A stretch of DNA of 64,000 nt from Pseudomonadota bacterium (GTDB taxonomy: Bacteria; Pseudomonadota; Alphaproteobacteria; Rhizobiales; Devosiaceae). The notes under the pieces are model-generated. The model saw only the letters and a program-made list of their open reading frames with translations. It was not told where the DNA came from and ran no database searches. Every line of letters begins with the position of its first letter. The first letter of the stretch is position 1. The stretch is from NCBI GenBank assembly GCA_023388175.1, contig JAEWGT010000013.1:48927-112926 (forward strand), written 5' to 3'. The position numbers and the translations under genes were made by a program. Shown here in pieces: positions 1-7,060 of the stretch.

Positions 1-109
1 CGGCACAGGCCTCGGCGGACCGGCGCACCCGCTCGGTCACGGCGGTATTGGTATTGGGGTTGATGACCAGCAGTCGCCTGCTGGCCATGGGTTGCGCAGG
101 GCGGTCCAT
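1..109 (-). CDS. Asp/Glu/hydantoin racemase family protein (N-terminal part, cut by window edge)
   Basis: Only the first 36 codons are present; the gene runs off the left edge. The visible segment, after a short lead, reads RRLLVINPNTNTAVTERV, the typical first beta strand and N-P-N-T loop of the aspartate/glutamate/hydantoin racemase family, cofactor-independent enzymes that use paired cysteines (not visible here). The ATG shares one base with the dctM stop codon (TGATG), so it is the last visible gene of the TRAP operon and probably translationally coupled. A racemase or isomerase beside a TRAP importer suggests that the imported compound is an amino or organic acid with a stereocentre. A second Met at codon 8 is an alternative start. 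Confidence 0.75.
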   Translation of the reverse strand, partial: MDRPAQPMASRRLLVINPNTNTAVTERVRRSAEACA

Positions 110-1410
110 CATCGCCCGGCCAGCCTGTCGGGCAGCCACATGACGATATCGGGCACCAGCATGGTCAGGATGACGAATCCGATCATCACCCCCACATAGG
201 GAAGCGCGCCCTTGATGACATCGTTGAAACTGCCGCCATCGCGCCTGAGGCCATGCACCACGAACAGATTCATGCCCACAGGTGGCGTGATCAGGGCGAT
301 CTCGCACATCAGGATGATGAAGATGCCAAACCAAATGGGATCGACGCCGGCGGCGACAACGATGGGCACGGCTATCGGCACGGTCAGCACCAGCATCGAC
401 ATGGCATCCATGAACATGCCCAGCACGATGTAGAAGACGGTCAGCACGAGCAGCAGGCTAAAGGCGTCGAGCCCGAAGCCCGCCACCCATTGCGTGACCA
501 CCTGCGTCGCCCCCAGCATGGAAATGGTGACATTGAGCAGCAGAGCGCAGGTGAGCACGATCACGGTCATGCCCGTGGTGCGCGCCGCCTGCATGCAGCA
601 ATTGAGCAGCAGCGTCCAGCTCAGCCGCTTCATCACTGCAACGATGCCCAGGGCAATGACCACGCCCAGCGCAGCGGATTCCGTAGGGGTGGCCAGTCCG
701 CCATAGATGGAGCCCATCACCACCCCGAAGATCAGCAGGGGTGGGAACAGATATTTCAGGTGCCCCAGCTTGGTGCGCAACGGGAGCTTGGGCTGCCCGA
801 CATCGCGGCCGCTCCGGCCCTGGAAGACTGCGATATAGAGCGAAAAGCACAGAGCCAGCAGGATGCCGGGGACAAGACCGGCGGCAAACAATTGCCCCAC
901 CGAGGCATTGGCCAGGCTGCCATAGACCAGCAGGTTGATCGAGGGCGGGATCAATATGCCCAGCGTGCCGCCTGCCGCCAGCGACCCCAGCGAGGCGCTG
1001 ATCGGATAGTTGCGCTGGTTGAGGGCGGGCAAGGCGATGGTGCCCACCGTTGCCGCCGTTGCCACCGAGGAGCCTGACGTGGCCGAGAACAGCGCGCTGG
1101 TGGCGATATTGGTGTGCAGCAGGCCACCGGGCAGCCGATCGAGCCACACCGCAAGGGCGTCGAACATCTTGTCGGCAATGCCGCCGCGCAGCAGCAGTTC
1201 GCCGAGCAGCATGAACAGCGGGATGGCCAGGATCGAGGGTGAGTTGAGGCTGGTCCAGACCACGCCGCCCATCACGTCGACCAGCGGCATGCCGTAAAAC
1301 ACCAATCCGCCCAGCACCCCTACGACGACGATGGCAACGGCCACCGGAATGCTCAGGAACATCAGGCCGAGCATGATGGCAAAGCCAATTCCGACGATCG
1401 CGATGCTCAT
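109..1410 (-). CDS. dctM: TRAP transporter large permease, DctM type
   Basis: This 433-residue, very hydrophobic inner-membrane protein is the channel subunit of a tripartite ATP-independent periplasmic (TRAP) transporter, driven by an ion gradient rather than ATP. Length fits the family (about 425-440). Two hallmark segments are visible: GTLGILIPPSINLLVYG at about residues 149-165 and GGLATPTESAALGV at about 237-250. About twelve membrane spans are expected. The ATG overlaps the dctQ stop by four bases (ATGA), and the stop touches the racemase start, so the three genes are coupled. The substrate cannot be read from the sequence; the racemase suggests an organic or amino acid. Confidence 0.95.
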   Translation of the reverse strand: MSIAIVGIGFAIMLGLMFLSIPVAVAIVVVGVLGGLVFYGMPLVDVMGGVVWTSLNSPSILAIPLFMLLGELLLRGGIADKMFDALAVWLDRLPGGLLHTNIATSALFSATSGSSVATAATVGTIALPALNQRNYPISASLGSLAAGGTLGILIPPSINLLVYGSLANASVGQLFAAGLVPGILLALCFSLYIAVFQGRSGRDVGQPKLPLRTKLGHLKYLFPPLLIFGVVMGSIYGGLATPTESAALGVVIALGIVAVMKRLSWTLLLNCCMQAARTTGMTVIVLTCALLLNVTISMLGATQVVTQWVAGFGLDAFSLLLVLTVFYIVLGMFMDAMSMLVLTVPIAVPIVVAAGVDPIWFGIFIILMCEIALITPPVGMNLFVVHGLRRDGGSFNDVIKGALPYVGVMIGFVILTMLVPDIVMWLPDRLAGR

Positions 1411-1976
1411 GGCTGCACCCCTTCGCGCGTCTTGAGGTCGGCCAGTTCGGCCTCCAGCTCATCCTGTGGCGAGCCGGGTCCGTATTTTCGGTCCAGCGTC
1501 GTCCAGTCCCTCCGGAACGCCAGCAGTGTGGCCCGCGCCGCGATCACCAGCGTCCCGGCGGTGAAGGTCAGCATGGCGACCAGCCACACGGCCTGCGGAT
1601 AGATGAGGGGCGTTGCCCAGGGCGTCTGGGCAGTGGAGCGATAGGCCAGCGTGTCCTGCACGGTCTTGAAGGTGAAGTAGAGCAGGAACGAGGCCAGCAG
1701 GCCCAGGGAAATCGCCGCGACCGTGTTGAGAACGGCCCGTGCCCGCAATGGCAGCTTTCCATGCAGGATATTGATGCGGATATGGGCCTGCTCACAGGCG
1801 GCGACGAGGAAAGCCAGCGGCGCGACGACGGCCACGGCATAGCCGCCCAACTCGTCGATGCCGCCCATTGAGTGGGAGAAGAACTTCCGCAGGATAGTCT
1901 CTGCGGCAATCGCGAATGATAGCGTGATCATGATCACGCCAAACGTGATGCCAGACAGCTGGGCCAGGCGTTTCAT
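1407..1976 (-). CDS. dctQ: TRAP transporter small permease, DctQ type
   Basis: A 189-residue protein with four predicted membrane helices, the usual size and topology of the small TRAP membrane subunit that pairs with DctM. An open frame extends further upstream, but the ATG at 1976 is chosen because GGGGAG lies about eight bases before it and the protein then begins directly with the first helix (MKRLAQLSGITFG). The C-terminus after the last helix is charged and cytoplasmic, rich in Glu and Asp. It lies 23 bases after dctP and overlaps dctM by four bases, giving the order dctP-dctQ-dctM-racemase. Confidence 0.92.
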   Translation of the reverse strand: MKRLAQLSGITFGVIMITLSFAIAAETILRKFFSHSMGGIDELGGYAVAVVAPLAFLVAACEQAHIRINILHGKLPLRARAVLNTVAAISLGLLASFLLYFTFKTVQDTLAYRSTAQTPWATPLIYPQAVWLVAMLTFTAGTLVIAARATLLAFRRDWTTLDRKYGPGSPQDELEAELADLKTREGVQP

Positions 1977-1999
1977 GGTTCTTCTCCCCTTGGCTGGTG

Positions 2000-3037
2000 T
2001 CAGAGGCCGAGCTGTACGCCGACCGTCTCGCGCCACGTGGCTTCGCATTCGGCAAAGACCGCATTGCACTGCTCAGCCCAGACTGGCAGGGACACTTCAC
2101 CCACGGCTGCGGCGACGGTCGCCACATCGGCCTCGGACACGGGCGCCTGCTTGAGGCTATAGGAGGTGGCGAGCGAACAGGGCGTCTCGCCGCTATTGCA
2201 GCGCATTGCGTCGGCATAGAGTTCTTCGGAATAGGCCCAGATGTCGTCGGTCAGGGCCGAAATGGCCGCCTGCAGCTTTTCCTGGTCCTCGGCGGACATG
2301 GTGTTCCACTTGTCGAGGTTAATGGCATAGCCGTTCACGGCCATCTGCAGGGCCAGGGGCAGGACCGTCGTGGTGGCTTCCGGCCAGCCGCCCGAATTGG
2401 CAGATGCCGGACCGGTGACTGCACAATCGACCACGCCACGCGCCAGCGACTGCTGCACTTCGCCAAAGGGCATCGGCACACCGGTTGCGCCGAGGCCAGC
2501 CATGAAGTTGGCGGCACTCTGGTCGCCGACGCGCACCTTGAGACCGTGCAGTTCAGCCAGTCCCGAGATTTCGGGTTTGCAGAAGATGATCTGCGGGCCA
2601 GCCGGCCAGACGCCGAGCAGCTTGGCATTGAACTGTGTCTGCAGGCGCTGGTCGACAGTGTCGTAAAAGGCGTCGATATGGGCGCGGCCGCTTTCATAGC
2701 TGGTGTTGAGGCCGATCAGGTCCATGCCCAGGATCGAGGGTTCGTCACGGCTCACCTGAGGGCCGCGAATGGAGACAATGTCGAAAAGGCCCGACTTGAG
2801 AACCCGCAGGCCATCGGAGTCCGGGATACCGGCAACATCCACCGGCAGATACTGCACGGACACATCGAGACCGGCATTCTCGGCGAGGGCCTCGAAGAAG
2901 GGTTGCTCCTTGTTCTGGGCGATAAGCCCCGAGCCGGCCGGCTGGCCAAGCACCTTGAACGACAGCGACTGCGCATAGGCGGCGGGAGCGAACAGCGTGG
3001 CGACGGCCAAGGCTGTCAGGATCGAACGGGTGATCAT
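2000..3037 (-). CDS. dctP: TRAP transporter periplasmic solute-binding protein, DctP type
   Basis: A 345-residue secreted binding protein that captures the substrate in the periplasm and hands it to DctQM. The start at 3037 is supported by AGGAAGG nine bases upstream and places a classic signal peptide first (Met-Ile-Thr-Arg, hydrophobic core, cleavage after AAYA). The segment ELHGLKVRVGDQ carries the conserved arginine region that binds the carboxylate of the ligand in DctP proteins. Several cysteines in the C-terminal third could form disulphides. It is the first gene of the operon; two candidate RpiR operators lie 130-200 bases upstream. The ligand is unknown. Confidence 0.93.
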   Translation of the reverse strand: MITRSILTALAVATLFAPAAYAQSLSFKVLGQPAGSGLIAQNKEQPFFEALAENAGLDVSVQYLPVDVAGIPDSDGLRVLKSGLFDIVSIRGPQVSRDEPSILGMDLIGLNTSYESGRAHIDAFYDTVDQRLQTQFNAKLLGVWPAGPQIIFCKPEISGLAELHGLKVRVGDQSAANFMAGLGATGVPMPFGEVQQSLARGVVDCAVTGPASANSGGWPEATTTVLPLALQMAVNGYAINLDKWNTMSAEDQEKLQAAISALTDDIWAYSEELYADAMRCNSGETPCSLATSYSLKQAPVSEADVATVAAAVGEVSLPVWAEQCNAVFAECEATWRETVGVQLGL

Positions 3038-3149
3038 ATCAATTGCCTTCCTGGTCAGTACCGCAACCGATCCCATGATCTGTGCGGCGGACTATTCCTG
3101 AAGCCCCAAAGGGCCGCCAACCGGTTTGGCTGGCCACTCAAGCAATGCA

Positions 3150-3176
3150 GATTTCATGCCAGAATAGTATGAAATC
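3150..3176. promoter_or_regulatory. Perfect inverted repeat upstream of the TRAP operon
   Basis: Arms GATTTCAT and ATGAAATC (8 bases each) are separated by 11 bases, between dctP and the RpiR gene. The right arm overlaps the first GAAAT-N4-GTTTC site. The centre is about 126 bases upstream of the dctP start. This looks like a dimeric regulator site. Which protein binds is inference; the local RpiR regulator is the obvious candidate. Confidence 0.5.
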
Positions 3177-3184
3177 CAAGTTTC
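3171..3184. promoter_or_regulatory. Candidate RpiR operator, site 1 (GAAAT-CCAA-GTTTC)
   Basis: A 14-base element of the form GAAAY-N4-GTTTC. The same pattern occurs at 3218-3231 and at 4156-4169, that is twice before the TRAP operon and once just before the regulator gene. GAAA-N6-TTTC symmetry suits a dimeric helix-turn-helix protein. Function is inferred from position and repetition. Confidence 0.5.
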
Positions 3185-3213
3185 TTAGGTATTTCAGGCG
3201 CTTGGAAAGAATT

Positions 3214-3235
3214 TTGAGAAATTCTGGTTTCTCAA
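3214..3235. promoter_or_regulatory. Candidate RpiR operator, site 2 (long palindrome)
   Basis: Perfect inverted repeat TTGAGAAA-N6-TTTCTCAA. Its core at 3218-3231 (GAAATTCTGGTTTC) matches the GAAAY-N4-GTTTC pattern of sites 1 and 3. A second, overlapping inverted repeat (AGAATTT-N4-AAATTCT) covers 3208-3225. The site lies 47 bases from site 1, centre to centre, about 180 bases upstream of dctP and downstream of the regulator gene's 3' end. Confidence 0.55.
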
Positions 3236-3297
3236 CGTGAAGCAAATTTGATTACGGTTTCAGCATTTTGTCGCCTTGCTGCCATTTAAGGCGGCAG

Positions 3298-4143
3298 TCA
3301 AAGCTCGTTGAGGCTGTCATTGGCCGCTTCTATGCGGCGCAACCGGGCCCGACCGGTCGCGGCCGACAGGTCGATCGTTCGGGTGATCAATAAATGGCAC
3401 AGCGCCATCACCGAAACATGGTTGAAGAGCGGGCCGGTCGAAGCCGTATGGCAGCGCAGGTGCCAGCGGGCGCGACGATCGGGCTCCAGTCCCTCATCCG
3501 TCACATAGGCCAGCGGCACCCTGCTGGCAGCAAGGTAGTCCAGCAAGGCCTCCATGCCCGCGACACGCCTGCGCAATCCGAAGACAATCACGCAATCATC
3601 GGCGGAAATACTCGCCAGGTGCTCGCCCAGCGTTTCGCCGCCTCCCGGGATCGCCACGACGTTTTCGATGACCTGCGTCAACTGCCAGCGCAGGTAGTCG
3701 GCCAGCGGGTGGCTGGCCCGGAACCCGATTATCCAGACCTTGCGGGCGCCGAGCATGGCCTTGGCCACCGCGTCAATCTCAGCCTGGGGGATCGCCGTGA
3801 ATGTCTGGTCGAGATTGGCCTTGCTCTGCTCGATCGCCGCCAGCAGCGATGCCTCGGGGTTGGTGTCGCCAGGGTGGCTGAGAAACAGGCGTGACCCGGA
3901 CCGCTGGTCTTCCCGAGCATGACGCCGGGCTTCGTCATAGTTGGCATATTCTAGCCGTCGCACGAAGCGCGACACGGTTGCCTTGGAGACATTGGCTAGC
4001 CGCGCCAGTTCCTGTGCGTCATAGCTCGCCAGTTCCCCGGGAAAGTCACAGAGGAATTCCCCGAGGCGCCGTTCGGCAGGATGCAGGTCGGGCAGTGCAG
4101 CACGAATGCGGCCCAGAAAAGTCTTCGGCAGGGCCTGTTTCAC
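3298..4143 (-). CDS. MurR/RpiR family transcriptional regulator
   Basis: A 281-residue regulator with an N-terminal RpiR-type helix-turn-helix (about residues 1-80; the segment LARLANVSKATVSRFVRRL is the recognition region) and a C-terminal SIS domain (about 110-245) that normally binds a phosphosugar or related ligand. The start is GTG, placed by AGGAG seven bases upstream. It lies upstream of and on the same strand as the TRAP operon. A GAAAC-N4-GTTTC palindrome ends seven bases before the Shine-Dalgarno region of this gene and also precedes the operon, so autoregulation plus control of the transporter is the simplest reading. The ligand is unknown. Confidence 0.9.
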   Translation of the reverse strand: MKQALPKTFLGRIRAALPDLHPAERRLGEFLCDFPGELASYDAQELARLANVSKATVSRFVRRLEYANYDEARRHAREDQRSGSRLFLSHPGDTNPEASLLAAIEQSKANLDQTFTAIPQAEIDAVAKAMLGARKVWIIGFRASHPLADYLRWQLTQVIENVVAIPGGGETLGEHLASISADDCVIVFGLRRRVAGMEALLDYLAASRVPLAYVTDEGLEPDRRARWHLRCHTASTGPLFNHVSVMALCHLLITRTIDLSAATGRARLRRIEAANDSLNEL

Positions 4144-4155
4144 GCACGCACTCCT

Positions 4156-4169
4156 GAAACTGAGGTTTC
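4156..4169. promoter_or_regulatory. Candidate RpiR operator, site 3 (autoregulatory)
   Basis: GAAAC-TGAG-GTTTC with flanking T and A gives the perfect inverted repeat TGAAAC-N4-GTTTCA (4155-4170). It sits 13-26 bases upstream of the GTG start of the RpiR-family gene, next to its ribosome binding site, where a bound protein would block expression. It matches the pattern of the two sites before the TRAP operon. Confidence 0.55.
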
Positions 4170-4427
4170 ATCAACGCTAGCGCAGACAAGCGCCTTGATA
4201 AAGGGGCTACCGCAGGAGCCAGCAATCGCGGGCAGCTTCTGTCTTCCGACCCGACGCCCGGGACCCGTTCGGCAACCTTGCTTCTGAATGGGTTGAAACT
4301 CGCCCCATTGCGGTCATTTAGAGTGGGGCATTCAATTCATCAAACCTGCCAATATTGCGACGAACCAAAATCGCGCTTATCCGATCCATCTGGCTCATCT
4401 GGGTCACTATGCAATTAATATTGATGG

Positions 4428-4928
4428 CTAAATAGTACTGACAGGTATGGTGTAGTACCTTTTGTCAAACTCACTAAGAACCATTTCAAGCGTTGCCTCG
4501 AAAGCACCGCGCTCGAACGTTATCGACTTGGGCTCGTGCATGTAGCGCCAGTCCACAAAGGCATCCTTATGCTGATAGAGCACATGTCTGATGCCGTAAT
4601 CGATAAAGAGGATGTTGGGATGAAACGGTGCTACGGACTTCTTGAACTCCTGATCCAGTTTCTCCTGGCTTTCCGATTTGAGCTTGCCGAACAGCATGGA
4701 CAGGTCATGTAACTTAGAGTGATCGGGGTCATCGAAGTCGAAGACAAACCAAGCCTTCAATGCCAGCTCCATCGCTAGGGCAAGGAGCATGAGTTCGACC
4801 CCCATCTCCTTCATATGGAGGATGTCGCTGTGGCCGGGAGGTGTCTCGCTGGGGAAGCGTCGAGTTTTTCGGAGTATCGCCTTTGCGGCGTCGCATATTC
4901 GGACGGCAGTCGTTAGACGATGGCTCAA
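4428..4928 (-). CDS. HEPN-like domain protein, function unknown
   Basis: A 166-residue soluble, helical protein. The TTG start at 4928 is supported by GGGGAG eight bases upstream. Two segments recall HEPN-fold proteins: an amphipathic helix ending MELALKAWFVF followed by a HDLSMLFGKL segment, and a late helix with R114-x5-H120 then WRYMHEP. The first could be a substrate or dimer helix; R-x(4-6)-H is the catalytic signature of HEPN ribonucleases. Codon use is more AT-rich than the neighbours, hinting at acquisition. No nucleotidyltransferase or antitoxin partner is adjacent. The family call is by eye; RNase activity is only a possibility. Confidence 0.55.
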   Translation of the reverse strand: MSHRLTTAVRICDAAKAILRKTRRFPSETPPGHSDILHMKEMGVELMLLALAMELALKAWFVFDFDDPDHSKLHDLSMLFGKLKSESQEKLDQEFKKSVAPFHPNILFIDYGIRHVLYQHKDAFVDWRYMHEPKSITFERGAFEATLEMVLSEFDKRYYTIPVSTI

Positions 4929-5383
4929 GGGTTATTCTCCCCTTATCAGGCAATCATTGAATGCCCGCCTAGATTTAACAGCAGCGCCCCAACGTCGGCC
5001 CTACTTCAGCCGGAAAACAGTTGCTGGACGAATGGCAGGTTTCAGGCGCTTCGCTGCCCAACCCGAATGATGGAATTGGGTTAGGCATCTGTTGTACGGC
5101 GACGCGCCCCATTTCGGCCGTTCGGGCCGCACACTCTATTCCCAAACCCGAGCCCCTGCTCGACTGATAGCGGATACTGCTATAGGGAGCAATCGATGGA
5201 CAAACTATTGCTGTGGCGTCAGCCGGAAAACCTGCTGTAGCTAACGAAAGTGGCGGCTTCTGCTGGCCTGGCGCCGAAAGCAGCATGACCGCTGATGGCC
5301 CCAACACGGCCAATCGAGTAACGTCCGCTTTTATGTCCGACCGCCCAAAAGCAGACGGTCCGCGTCTCAGCCTAATACCAGCC
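4929..5383. other. 455-base stretch without a convincing gene
   Basis: Between the HEPN-like gene and the rhomboid gene. The longest open frame (minus strand, 150 codons, running into the rhomboid 3' end) has low-complexity composition, no plausible ribosome binding site and no recognisable domain. The sequence looks like degraded coding or repeat material. Apart from the Shine-Dalgarno sequence of the HEPN-like gene at the left edge, I see nothing functional here. Confidence 0.5.
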
Positions 5384-6118
5384 TCACACCTTCCGCTCGA
5401 AAAAACCCACCAGCAGAAACCCGGCAAGAAATCCGCCGAGATGGGCCTGCCAGGCGACGGCCAGTGAGGCGCCGGTAATCATGGGCACCAGCGGCACGGC
5501 GGCGTTGAGGATCAGCCAGATCAGGGTAAAATAGCGCGAGCGCGGATTGGCAAAGACCTCGCCCATGCTGGCAAGCCGCCGCCCGAGCAATACCGCTTCC
5601 CCGGTTTCGGGATCGCGCCCGACAAGAACAGGCTGGAACATGAAGCGGATCGCCGCCCCCGTCAGCCCGGCCACCCCGCCCGAGGCGCCAACCAGATAGA
5701 TCCCGGCATGCAGCGTCGTGGCCGCAAAGAATGCCGCCCCTGCGGCTGCGGAAACCAGAAACAGCGCCAGCATCGCCCCGCCACCATAGCGGCGCACCAC
5801 GGGCGTCGCAAAAATCACCAGCCAGGCGGTGTTGAACAGCACATGCTCCCAGCCCGCATGCAGCAGGGCATGGGTGAAGGGCGTCCACAGCAAGGGAATG
5901 CCGAAGCTCGGATCCTCGGCCATCAGCACGATGCGATAGGGCTGGAAGGCAAACCAGATGGCAAGCTGGATCTGCCCCTCCTCGTTAAGGATCAGGGTTG
6001 ATGCAAGGTGAAAGACCACCAGCAATCCCGCCAGAATCGTGACAGCGCCGGGAAGCAGGAAGACCGGTTCGCGCTCCGGCAAGCCCGGAGAACCGGGCGC
6101 GTGACCTTGTTCAGTCAT
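5384..6118 (-). CDS. Rhomboid family intramembrane serine protease
   Basis: A 244-residue polytopic membrane protein. Rhomboids cleave substrate proteins inside the bilayer with a Ser-His dyad. Here the serine is S146 in GASGGVAG and the histidine is H226 in AHLGGFLAGF; the helix-2 motif EHVLFNTAWL, whose His and Asn shape the oxyanion hole, is also present at 91-100. Six membrane helices are expected. The start at 6118 follows an AGGAC ribosome binding site and leaves a short hydrophilic N-terminus. It is divergent from the PAS_5 gene, with a CtrA-like site between them. The substrate is unknown. Confidence 0.9.
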   Translation of the reverse strand: MTEQGHAPGSPGLPEREPVFLLPGAVTILAGLLVVFHLASTLILNEEGQIQLAIWFAFQPYRIVLMAEDPSFGIPLLWTPFTHALLHAGWEHVLFNTAWLVIFATPVVRRYGGGAMLALFLVSAAAGAAFFAATTLHAGIYLVGASGGVAGLTGAAIRFMFQPVLVGRDPETGEAVLLGRRLASMGEVFANPRSRYFTLIWLILNAAVPLVPMITGASLAVAWQAHLGGFLAGFLLVGFFERKV

Positions 6119-6190
6119 GGATAGGTCCTGTAAGTGCGGCGCCGCCTGCCCTGCCGTTAACTTTTCCACATTTGGCCACAGGCGTTAACC

Positions 6191-6205
6191 TTAACTCTTC
6201 TTTAA
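6191..6205. promoter_or_regulatory. CtrA-like box TTAA-N7-TTAA
   Basis: Perfect TTAA-CTCTTCT-TTAA in the divergent region between the rhomboid gene and the PAS_5 gene, with a further TTAACC immediately to its left. TTAA-N7-TTAA is the known recognition sequence of the alphaproteobacterial cell-cycle regulator CtrA. The match and its promoter position are seen; binding is inferred. Confidence 0.45.
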
Positions 6206-6251
6206 GCGGGCATTTGCGGCGGCATTTTGCGATTGTCAGGCGTTGTTGGGT

Positions 6252-6271
6252 CGATCTCAAGGGGGAGATCG
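6252..6271 (+). other. Hairpin with purine-rich loop before the PAS_5 gene
   Basis: Perfect 7-base arms CGATCTC and GAGATCG enclose the loop AAGGGG, 31 bases upstream of the ATG at 6303. The loop and right arm read as a strong Shine-Dalgarno sequence, but no start codon lies at a usual distance. It may be an mRNA leader structure; the role is unknown. Confidence 0.3.
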
Positions 6272-6302
6272 TCCGAGGCCATCACAGACCGGGTTCCTGA
6301 AT

Positions 6303-6956
6303 ATGCAAATGCCGAGCACCACCTCGCTATACACCTATTGGAACACGATTCGTGGGTCGCGTAGCGCGCCTGATCGCCGCGACATCGACCCGACCCGCAT
6401 CCGCGAGGCACTGGCCAATACCTTCATTCTCGAACTGGACGATGCCGACCGGTTTTCATTCCGCCTTGCCGGCTCGCATCTGTGCACATCCTATTGCCGC
6501 GAGCTCAAGGGCCGGTCCTTCTCGGCGCTCTGGCATGACCGTGACAGCGACGCCATGGATACGCTGATCCGCGCCGTCACCGAGGATCATGCCGTCGCGC
6601 TGGTCACCTTCCAGGGCTCCACTGCCTTGCAGACCAAGGTCAACTTCGAGACCATCCTCATGCCCCTGCGCCACAACGGCTCCACCCACACGCGCATTCT
6701 CGGCGCAATGACGGCGCTGGAAGACCCCTACTGGCTCGGCGTGCAGCCTGTTCTCGAACAGCGCATTACCGGCCTGCGGCTGATCTGGCCCGACGAAATC
6801 TCCGCTGGCGACAAGATGCCGAACGCCATGCCCAGCGTGGTCAACGATGTGCAGTTTTCCGCTGGCCCCACGACGGCGCTGCCGACCACCATCTATGGCC
6901 GCACCGCCCGCCGCTATGCCCATCTGGCGGTTATCGACGGCGGCCGCAGCAACTGA
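6303..6956 (+). CDS. PAS domain protein (PAS_5 family)
   Basis: A 217-residue soluble protein of the alphaproteobacterial PAS_5 type: a single PAS-like sensor fold near the N-terminus (about residues 10-150) and no output domain. Characteristic stretches are the early LYTYWNTIRG segment, DRFSFRLAGSHLC and the GRSFSALW segment. Such proteins are often encoded near PilZ genes in Rhizobiales. The start is uncertain: ATG at 6303 (or two codons later) lacks a strong ribosome binding site, but upstream alternatives use TTG. The tandem PilZ gene follows 104 bases later on the same strand. Ligand and partner are unknown. Confidence 0.75.
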   Translation: MQMPSTTSLYTYWNTIRGSRSAPDRRDIDPTRIREALANTFILELDDADRFSFRLAGSHLCTSYCRELKGRSFSALWHDRDSDAMDTLIRAVTEDHAVALVTFQGSTALQTKVNFETILMPLRHNGSTHTRILGAMTALEDPYWLGVQPVLEQRITGLRLIWPDEISAGDKMPNAMPSVVNDVQFSAGPTTALPTTIYGRTARRYAHLAVIDGGRSN

Positions 6957-7060
6957 ATTACTTGGCCTTTGCTGATAAACGAACAGTAAAGCCTCACCAA
7001 GCGTTAACCAACACAGGCTAACCTTGCCGTGGATTCCCATGGCGTGGAACAGGTTGGCCT

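Noticed and set aside
253..1077. Long plus-strand open frame of 274 codons opposite dctM
   Set aside because: It is antisense to a clear dctM and its His/Asp/Arg/Gln-rich composition is typical of a GC-rich shadow frame; no ribosome binding site or domain.
1997..3172. Plus-strand open frame of 391 codons opposite dctP
   Set aside because: Antisense to a protein with a signal peptide and family motifs; composition is non-protein-like.
4975..5427. Minus-strand open frame of 150 codons in the gap before the rhomboid gene
   Set aside because: No plausible ribosome binding site, low-complexity composition, no domain and it overlaps the rhomboid gene's 3' end; treated as non-coding.
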